From contig CACHLW010000005.1 of assembly GCA_902580765.1 (NCBI GenBank), forward strand, positions 1-64,000: a stretch of 64,000 nt of DNA, in the 5' to 3' direction. The DNA comes from an uncultured Alphaproteobacteria bacterium. GTDB taxonomy: Bacteria > Pseudomonadota > Alphaproteobacteria > HIMB59 > GCA-002718135. Positions within the stretch are counted from its first letter, which is position 1; the number at the start of each line of letters is the position of its first letter. A program made the translations under genes and the position numbers. Below the pieces are notes generated by a model. That model searched no databases, was not told the origin of the DNA, and saw nothing but the letters and a program-made list of their open reading frames with translations. Shown here in pieces: positions 53,744-64,000 of this stretch.

Positions 53744-55091
53744 ATGTCTAAAATATTTGGTACCGATGGTATACGGTGCTTAGTTAATGAGGAACCTCTT
53801 TCTGCTGAAACTTGTCTAAAAATTTCAAAAACGGTTGCATTCCTTCTAAAAAAGAAAAATTCTAAAAATAGTAGGGTTGTGATTTGCAAAGACACTAGAT
53901 TATCTGGTTATCTATATGAGCCACTTGTGACAGCCGGATTTATTTCTATGGGTATGGATGTAATTTTAGTCGGCCCCCTTCCAACACCAGCTGTACCATT
54001 AATGATTAACACTTTAAGAGCAGATATTGGTGTAATGATTACAGCTTCTCATAACACATATGAATATAATGGGCTGAAATTTTTTGATAGTACTGGAACA
54101 AAGCTAAGTTCATTGATAGAGCAAAAGGTTGAAAAAATAGTCTTAGATAATAAAAAATATTCTAAAATTTCAAACAATACATTCGTATCTGGAAATGCTA
54201 GAAGACTGGAAGATGCCTCAGGTAGATACTCAGAATTTTTAAAAAGTACTTTGAATAAAACGTCTTACAAGAGAAAATTAAAAATTGTTTTAGATTGTGC
54301 AAATGGCGCCACATATAATATAGCTCCAAATTTATTCTGGGAGTTAGGTCATAATGTAATCGCCATAAATAATAATCCAGATGGATTAAATATTAATAAA
54401 AATTGTGGTGCAGTTGATGTTAAATCACTCTCACAAAATGTAACAAAACAAAAAGCTGATATTGGATTTGCATTTGATGGTGATGGCGATAGATTAATAG
54501 TTGTAGATGAAGAAGGAAAAGAAGTTGATGGTGATAAAATAATAGGATTGTTATGTAAAAATTATGTAAAACCTAAGAAAAAATCTAATCAACATGATGT
54601 TATTATAACGGTTATGTCTAATATGGGATTAGAAAATTATCTCACAAATAAATTAAAATTAAAGATTAAGCGAACATCTGTTGGAGATATAAACGTTATA
54701 AATCAAATGAAAAAATCCAAATCTATGATAGGAGGTGAACAATCAGGACATATAATATTGTCAGAACATTCTAACACTGGCGATGGAATTTTGGCAGCTT
54801 TAAAAATCACTGAAATTTTGATATCAAATAAAAATAAAGCAAGTAAACTTTTTGATTTGTACAATGACTTTGCACAGGAAAAAATTAACTTAAGTTATAA
54901 AACAAAGAGTACCAAACTGTTAAAAATTCTTGATAAGTTAAAAAATGACAAACTGTATAATAATAAAAAAATAAGATCTCTTGTAAGATTATCTGGAACT
55001 GAACCATTAGTTAGAATACTAGTTGAGGGGCAAGAAGTTACTGAGGTTAAAAAGAAATCTTTAGAAATTAAAAAATTAGTAAGGCCTTATC

Positions 55092-55099
<8 letters not shown>
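53744..55099 (+). CDS. glmM: Phosphoglucosamine mutase
   Basis: MSKIFGTDGIRCLVNEEPLS, VMITASHNTYEYNGLKFF, FAFDGDGDRLIVVDE, GGEQSGHIILSEHSNTGDG. Confidence 0.98.
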
Positions 55100-58327
<3,228 letters not shown>

Positions 58328-58357
58328 AATACGCCTATATCACAAATAAAATATAAT

Positions 58358-59329
58358 TTAATATTTAAGCAATAATTCTATTAAATTCTTAAAATCTTCA
58401 GGAATTTCAATATCAAAATTCATTCTTTTTTTTAATGTAGGATGATCAAATCCAAGATGATAGGCGTGCAATGCTTGCCTTTCAAAATTTTTTAAAATCA
58501 TAAATTTATTAAATGTATTTTTATCTTTTCCAAATTGATTAATTTTACTTTTTCCATAAATCTTATCACCAATTATAGGAGAATTTTTAGAAGTTAGATG
58601 AAGTCTAATTTGATGTGTTCTTCCAGTATGTAAATGGCAGTCAACTATACTAGCAATACCAAAAGTCTTTTCTAATTTAATATCGGTTTTAGAATATTTT
58701 CCAAAACCCTTATTATTTAAACTCATTTTTTTTCTATTTTTTCTATTTCTCTCTATGTACCCTTCAATTGATTGATTATCAGGCATTCCCCAAACTATTG
58801 CTTTATATCTACGAGATATCGTATGTTCTTTGAATTGCTTGGCTAAATTAATATGAACATTATTATTTTTTGCAACAACAAGAATTCCACTTGTGTCTTT
58901 ATCTAAACGATGGACTATTCCTGGTCTAGCATTATTATCTAAATTACTTAGTTGATTATTAGTGTAATGCATAAGCGCATTCACAAGAGTGCCGCTTTCA
59001 TTTCCAGGAGCTGGATGCATTACTAAATTTGGAGGTTTATTTATAACGATTAGATCATCATCTTCAAAAATAATGTTTAAGTCAATATTTTCAGCTGAAT
59101 GTTTTGTTTCTTGTTTCAAGATAATATTTATAAAGTAATTTTCATTTTCTTTAGTTATGTAAGATGGATCTTTTATTTCCTTTTCATCAAGACTTACATT
59201 ACCATTTAATATTAAAGTTTTTATTTGTGTTCTTGAATATCCTTCCAATTTTGAAACGAGCACTTTATCTAATCTTTGTGAACTTAATTGTTTATTTATA
59301 GTTAATTTAAGATTATAGAATTCGTTCAT
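58358..59329 (-). CDS. rluD: Ribosomal large subunit pseudouridine synthase RluD-like
   Basis: N-terminal S4-like domain; NARPGIVHRLDKDTSGILVVAKN, HTGRTHQIRLHLTSKNSPIIGDKIYG. Confidence 0.95.
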   Translation of the reverse strand: MNEFYNLKLTINKQLSSQRLDKVLVSKLEGYSRTQIKTLILNGNVSLDEKEIKDPSYITKENENYFINIILKQETKHSAENIDLNIIFEDDDLIVINKPPNLVMHPAPGNESGTLVNALMHYTNNQLSNLDNNARPGIVHRLDKDTSGILVVAKNNNVHINLAKQFKEHTISRRYKAIVWGMPDNQSIEGYIERNRKNRKKMSLNNKGFGKYSKTDIKLEKTFGIASIVDCHLHTGRTHQIRLHLTSKNSPIIGDKIYGKSKINQFGKDKNTFNKFMILKNFERQALHAYHLGFDHPTLKKRMNFDIEIPEDFKNLIELLLKY

Positions 59330-59621
59330 GTCTCAAAAAATTCTTAAATTTATTGTAATATTTTTAGGTATATTAATTGTTATTTGTTTTTTAGCTCTTG
59401 TTTATGGTTTGTATATAAAAACAACAAAAAAACAAAGTAATTTAGAAACAAATTTAATTGATTATAATTTAAATTTAGAAAAAGGGCATAAAATTACAGA
59501 TATAGATATGATTGATAATAATAGGATTTTGTTTACAATAAAAAGTAATGATAAAGTTTATGCTTTAATATATGATATACAAACATCAAATATTACAAAA
59601 ATAGATACATCTAATGAATAA
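59328..59621 (+). CDS. Small membrane-anchored hypothetical protein
   Basis: One N-terminal TM; divergent from rluD with overlapping start codons. Confidence 0.6.
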   Translation: MSQKILKFIVIFLGILIVICFLALVYGLYIKTTKKQSNLETNLIDYNLNLEKGHKITDIDMIDNNRILFTIKSNDKVYALIYDIQTSNITKIDTSNE

Positions 59622-59832
59622 AGATAATAATTTTGAAAATAATTTAAAAAAACTTGAGTCTATTGTAGAGAAATTAGAAAATGGTGAAGTTGATTTAGAA
59701 GAATCTGTAAAACTTTACGAAGAAGGAATGAATTTAAAAAAAGCATGTGAGGAAAAATTAAAAAGTATTGAAAGCCAAATTAAAAAAATTAAGCAAGAAA
59801 ACAATAAAGTCACAAAAGAAGATTTTAAGTAA
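59614..59832 (+). CDS. xseB: Exodeoxyribonuclease VII small subunit
   Basis: FENNLKKLESIVEKLENGEVDLEESVKLYEEGMNLKKACEEKL. Confidence 0.96.
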   Translation: MNKDNNFENNLKKLESIVEKLENGEVDLEESVKLYEEGMNLKKACEEKLKSIESQIKKIKQENNKVTKEDFK

Positions 59833-59841
59833 TTTTCAAAT

Positions 59842-60591
59842 TTGAGTAAAATTCTAAAAATAAGACTTGATCAGCTTTTAATGGATAGAAACTTAGCTGA
59901 TACTAAATCAAAAGCCCAATCTATGATTATGGCCGGCCAAGTTTATGTAAACGATAAAATTATTACCAAAAGTGGTAACAGTTTTAATCAAAACTCAAAA
60001 ATAAAAATTAAACAACTTCATCCTCCATGGGTATCAAGAGGTGCATTCAAATTACTGAAAGCGATTGATCATTTTAAGATTGATATTGAAAATAAAATTT
60101 GTCTAGATATCGGTTCATCAACTGGTGGATTCACAGAAGTTCTTTTAAAAAAAAACGCTAAAAAAATATATTCTATTGATGTCGGTACAAATCAACTTCA
60201 CGAAAAATTAAAAAAAGAAAAAAAAATTATCAGTATTGAAAATTTTAACGCTAAATATTTAGATAACTCAATAATTCATGAAAAAATTAATTTGGTAGTC
60301 TGTGATGTTAGTTTCATTAGTCTAACAAAGGTTATAGAACCTAGCTTGAAGCTTTTATCAAGTAAAGCTGAGATTATTTCACTAATTAAGCCGCAATTTG
60401 AAACTAATAAAATAAATTTGAAAAAAGGTATTGTGAAAGATCCATTGATTCATGAACAAGTATGTAATGATATATCGAATTGGTTTAAAAAAACAATTAA
60501 GGCTGAAGTTGTAGGTTTAGTCGAAAGTCCAATCACTGGACCAAAAGGAAATAAAGAATTTTTGATTTACAGTATTTTACAGAAATCTTAA
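59842..60591 (+). CDS. tlyA: TlyA family rRNA methyltransferase / hemolysin-like
   Basis: TTG start; [67 protein letters not shown]. Confidence 0.95.
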   Translation: MSKILKIRLDQLLMDRNLADTKSKAQSMIMAGQVYVNDKIITKSGNSFNQNSKIKIKQLHPPWVSRGAFKLLKAIDHFKIDIENKICLDIGSSTGGFTEVLLKKNAKKIYSIDVGTNQLHEKLKKEKKIISIENFNAKYLDNSIIHEKINLVVCDVSFISLTKVIEPSLKLLSSKAEIISLIKPQFETNKINLKKGIVKDPLIHEQVCNDISNWFKKTIKAEVVGLVESPITGPKGNKEFLIYSILQKS

Positions 60592-61647
60592 ACAATGATC
60601 AGCTATAGTTGTGGCAACCATTGCTTCACCAACAGGAACAGCTCTTATACCAACACATGGATCATGACGACCTTTAGTAGATATTGTTGTTTCTTTTAAT
60701 TTTGTATTAATTGTTTTTTTTGTCGATAATATTGAACTTGTCGGTTTTACTACAAATCTAGTAATTAATTCTTGGCCCGTTGTAATACCCCCAAGAACTC
60801 CACCATTATTATTTGAAAGAAATAAAGGTTTTTTATTTTTTATTCTCATTTCATCAACATTAGAAATTCCAGTTTCATAAACACTGCTAAATCCATTTCC
60901 CATTTCTACTCCCTTAACCGCATTAATAGACATCAATGCCTTAGCAATATCAGAGTCTATTTTTTCATAAATAGGTTCTCCTAATCCAGCTGGCAAACCT
61001 TTCACTCTAATTTCAATTATTGCACCTAAAGAGGAACCAGATTTTCTTGCAGTTTGTATTTCGTTTTCCCATATTTTAATAATTTCTTTATCAGGACTCC
61101 AAAAATTATTTTTTGGAATAAAATTATTATTCCAATTATCATAATTAATTTTATGATTACCTATTTGAATTAATGCACCTGTTATTACAACTTGATTTTT
61201 AATTTTATTTTTTATGATTTTTCTTGCTATTGCCCCTGCTGCTACTCTCATTGCAGTTTCTCTAGCACTAGATCTACCACCACCCCTATAATCTCTTATG
61301 CCATATTTTTTCCAATATGTATAATCTGCATGACCTGGTCTAAATTTACTTTTGATATCACCATAATCTTTTGATCTCTGATCTTGATTGTAGATAATTA
61401 GAGAAATAGGATGACCTGTTGTTTTTCCCTCAAAAGTTCCAGATAGTATTTCAACTTTATCCTCTTCTTTTCTTTGAGTTGTAAATTTTGACTGACCAGG
61501 TTTTCTTTTATCTAAATAGGGTTGAATATCTTTTTCAGTTAAATTTATGTTTGATGGCACTCCATCGACAACACAACCAATAGCTTTGCCATGGCTTTCT
61601 CCCCATGTGGTAAAGTTAAAGATTTTTCCTATTGAATTAGAAGTCAT
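60577..61647 (-). CDS. aroC: Chorismate synthase
   Basis: [64 protein letters not shown]. Confidence 0.98.
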   Translation of the reverse strand: MTSNSIGKIFNFTTWGESHGKAIGCVVDGVPSNINLTEKDIQPYLDKRKPGQSKFTTQRKEEDKVEILSGTFEGKTTGHPISLIIYNQDQRSKDYGDIKSKFRPGHADYTYWKKYGIRDYRGGGRSSARETAMRVAAGAIARKIIKNKIKNQVVITGALIQIGNHKINYDNWNNNFIPKNNFWSPDKEIIKIWENEIQTARKSGSSLGAIIEIRVKGLPAGLGEPIYEKIDSDIAKALMSINAVKGVEMGNGFSSVYETGISNVDEMRIKNKKPLFLSNNNGGVLGGITTGQELITRFVVKPTSSILSTKKTINTKLKETTISTKGRHDPCVGIRAVPVGEAMVATTIADHCLRFL

Positions 61648-62471
61648 TTTTTAGAATTTGTAAATTCACCTAATAATTCTGAAACACTTTCACTCTCATC
61701 AACTGCAACCATTCCTACAGTATGATAGCCACAATCGACATGTTGTATCTCACCAGTAACAGCACTCCCAAGATCACTTAAGAGATACAAAGCAGAATTT
61801 CCTACATCTTGCTGATTTACATTTCTTTTAAGTGGAGCATTAAGCTCGTTCCATTTTAGAATAAATCTAAAATCACCTATTCCTGATGCTGCCAAAGTTT
61901 TAATTGGCCCAGCACTAATGGCATTAACTCTTATATTTTTTTCTCCTAAATCAACTGCTAAATATCTAACACTTGCCTCTAAAGCTGCTTTTGCAACTCC
62001 CATAACATTATAATGAGGCATAACTTGTTCTGCTCCATAATATGTTAAAGTTAAAATTGATCCGCCATTATTCATTAAAGGTTCTGCTAGCCTACAAGCC
62101 TCTGTAAAAGAATAACATGATATATGCATAGTTTGTTTAAAATTATCAGAAGTTGTATTGTAATATTTACCTCTTAATTCATCTTTGTTGGAAAAACCAA
62201 TTCCATGAACAAGAAAATCTAATTCACCCCATTTATTTTTAAGTGTTTCAAAAACGTTATTCATACTTTGTGAGTCTGAAACATCACAAGGAATAATAGT
62301 GTTAGAACCTATTTCTTCTGCAAGTGGCTGAACTCTTTTCTTAAGAGCTTCTCCTTGATAAGTAAGTGCAATTTCTGCTCCCTGTTCTGCTAATTTTTTC
62401 GCAATACCCCAAGCAATAGATCTGTCATTTGCCACTCCCATAATCAGACCTTTTTTATTTTGCATCAACAT
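61644..62471 (-). CDS. fabI: Enoyl-[acyl-carrier-protein] reductase (NADH)
   Basis: [39 protein letters not shown]..., [18 protein letters not shown]-type motif. The ORF track start at 62615 overlaps pdxH; 62471 or 62465 fits the family N-terminus. Confidence 0.94.
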   Translation of the reverse strand: MLMQNKKGLIMGVANDRSIAWGIAKKLAEQGAEIALTYQGEALKKRVQPLAEEIGSNTIIPCDVSDSQSMNNVFETLKNKWGELDFLVHGIGFSNKDELRGKYYNTTSDNFKQTMHISCYSFTEACRLAEPLMNNGGSILTLTYYGAEQVMPHYNVMGVAKAALEASVRYLAVDLGEKNIRVNAISAGPIKTLAASGIGDFRFILKWNELNAPLKRNVNQQDVGNSALYLLSDLGSAVTGEIQHVDCGYHTVGMVAVDESESVSELLGEFTNSKK

Positions 62472-62539
62472 ATTGTAAATCAGTGTTTTTTTATAAATAT
62501 AGATATATATACTTATAAAATAATATTCATATCTATAAT

Positions 62540-63145
62540 ATGCAATCAAATCAAAAATTAATAAATTCTGATAAAAAACCAATTGAACTTTTTCAAGAAT
62601 GGTTTGAAGAGGCAAAGAAAAGTGAAATCAATGATCCAAATGCTATGAACCTTGCTACTATATCTTCTGATGGCAAACCCAGCTCGCGAATTGTTTTACT
62701 TAAATCATATGATGATAAAGGGTTTGTTTTTTACACAAATTCAAATAGCAAAAAAGGTAGAGCAATTAAAAACAACGATAGTGTAGCTTTAAATTTTCAT
62801 TGGAAAACACTTCAAAGACAAATAAGAATAGAAGGTAATGTTTCACAAATTTCAAACGCTGAAGCTGATGAATATTATAATTCAAGGCCACTAGGAAGTA
62901 GAATAGGAGCTTGGGCTTCATTACAGTCAGAAGAACTAGATGATAGATCGACATTAACTAAAAGAGTAGAAGAGTTTGAAAAAAAATTTTCAGATAATGA
63001 TGTACCAAGACCTTCACATTGGAATGGTTACTTAGTAGCGCCTGTATTAATTGAATTTTGGCAAGATATGCCATTCAGATTGCATGACAGACTTGAATTC
63101 CGTATGGAAAATGATGGTTGGGTTACAAGAAAATTATATCCTTAA
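62540..63145 (+). CDS. pdxH: Pyridoxamine 5'-phosphate oxidase
   Basis: DPNAMNLATISSDGKPSSRIVLLKSYDDKGFVFYTNSNSKKGRAI, C-terminal FWQDMPFRLHDRLEF...W. Confidence 0.97.
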   Translation: MQSNQKLINSDKKPIELFQEWFEEAKKSEINDPNAMNLATISSDGKPSSRIVLLKSYDDKGFVFYTNSNSKKGRAIKNNDSVALNFHWKTLQRQIRIEGNVSQISNAEADEYYNSRPLGSRIGAWASLQSEELDDRSTLTKRVEEFEKKFSDNDVPRPSHWNGYLVAPVLIEFWQDMPFRLHDRLEFRMENDGWVTRKLYP

Positions 63146-63576
63146 TTATTTTCTTTCCATTTTTGTAAAATCCATGAACTAGAATTTGATTTATTGTCAC
63201 CACCTATACCCCAAAGTAATTCAATATTATTTTCATTACAAAATATTGACTCTGGTGTAGTGTTATCATTCCTATCACCTCCATTTGCAAATTTAATAAT
63301 TGAATCTGAATATTTATTTTTTACTTTTTTAAGACCATCAATACAGGTTTTATCCTCATCATCAAATTCTATTACATCAATAACATTTTTTAATTCATTC
63401 ATTATTATACTTCTTTCTATAAAAGGAAGAAATTCCTTACCTTTCTTTTTTTGAAGCCATAAATCAGAATTTAGCAAAACTACAACTTCACCATGTTTAG
63501 CAGCTTCTTTAATTAATTTTATATGACCACTGTGAATTGGGTCAAAACCTCCACTGACAACAACTATTTCACGCAT
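63142..63576 (-). CDS. Cytidylyltransferase-like nucleotidyltransferase (HldE C-domain/RfaE2-like)
   Basis: VVSGGFDPIHSGHIKLIKEAAKHGEVVVLLNSDLWLQKKKG...FANGGDRND; nucleotidyltransferase HxGH-type motif (HSGH). Confidence 0.85.
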   Translation of the reverse strand: MREIVVVSGGFDPIHSGHIKLIKEAAKHGEVVVLLNSDLWLQKKKGKEFLPFIERSIIMNELKNVIDVIEFDDEDKTCIDGLKKVKNKYSDSIIKFANGGDRNDNTTPESIFCNENNIELLWGIGGDNKSNSSSWILQKWKENN

Positions 63577-64000
63577 ACTTGTTTCTCCATTTTTCTGGAT
63601 CTTCTAAAAATTCTTTTAAGTTTGAAACCTTATCTTCAGAATATATTTTTTCACTTTCAATATAATTTATTACATCTTTCCAAGTACACAGTGAGTGCAT
63701 ATTTACATTTAATTTAAATAATTCTGATTCTTTGAAATTAAAAATATCATAGTAAAATATTACAAATATATCTTTAACTTTTAATCCTGCTTCGCGCATT
63801 GCGTTAATAAAAATTATTTTACTACCTCCATCAGTAGCTAGATCTTCTACTAAAAGAGCTTTTTGATTATTTTCAAATTCACCTTCAATTTGTTTGTTTT
63901 TTCCAAAACCTTTTGTTTTTTTTCTAATATAAATCATTTGTTTATCTAATTTTTGAGAAATAAACGCAGCATAGGGAATTCCAGCGGTTTCTCCACCAGC
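63569..64000 (-). CDS. pyrE: Orotate phosphoribosyltransferase (partial, N-terminus outside window)
   Basis: Frame extends past the ORF-track Met at 63937 to the window edge: AGGETAGIPYAAFISQKLDKQMIYIRKKTKGFGKNKQIEG...ALLVEDLATDGGSKIIFINAMREAG (PRPP loop). Confidence 0.93.
   Translation of the reverse strand, partial: AGGETAGIPYAAFISQKLDKQMIYIRKKTKGFGKNKQIEGEFENNQKALLVEDLATDGGSKIIFINAMREAGLKVKDIFVIFYYDIFNFKESELFKLNVNMHSLCTWKDVINYIESEKIYSEDKVSNLKEFLEDPEKWRNKYA

Overview
AT-rich, gene-dense chromosomal window whose gene content and synteny fit a streamlined marine alphaproteobacterium. I see about 61 protein-coding genes and no rRNA, tRNA, transposon, prophage or CRISPR array. Main blocks: (1) sppA (partial) and groES-groEL with a CIRCE operator; (2) MscS, PerM, recX, an orphan ABC-2 permease and argD-argF; (3) trkH, apaG and an OmpA-family lipoprotein; (4) a ~18 kb one-carbon/methylated-compound catabolic region at 12.5-30.2 kb: DmdA-like GcvT-family protein, DMGDH/sarcosine-dehydrogenase-like protein, etfBA, ETF-QO, soxBDAG, fhs and a MetF-like reductase; (5) trhO, rpmG; (6) a 5-gene photolyase / FAD-oxidoreductase / DUF1365 / CFA-like methyltransferase / DUF2878 cluster at 31.5-36.7 kb, resembling light- or singlet-oxygen-induced furan/modified fatty acid loci; (7) trcR-like DUF1013, rpmE, suhB-like, efp, gap, tkt, zapA, fau, ymdB-like; (8) yebC, a tiny PDDEXK-like protein where ruvCAB-ybgC usually sits, tolQRAB-pal-cpoB-tilS-ftsH-glmM; (9) hisZ-purA, rpoH, rluD, xseB, tlyA, aroC, fabI, pdxH, an HldE-C-like nucleotidyltransferase and pyrE (partial). 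The most interesting points are the photolyase/fatty-acid cluster without a visible regulator, the unusual DmdA-like protein inside the one-carbon region, the ruvCAB-position nuclease candidate, and the repeated TTAA overlapping-stop junctions between convergent genes. All calls come from reading the sequence; no database search was run.
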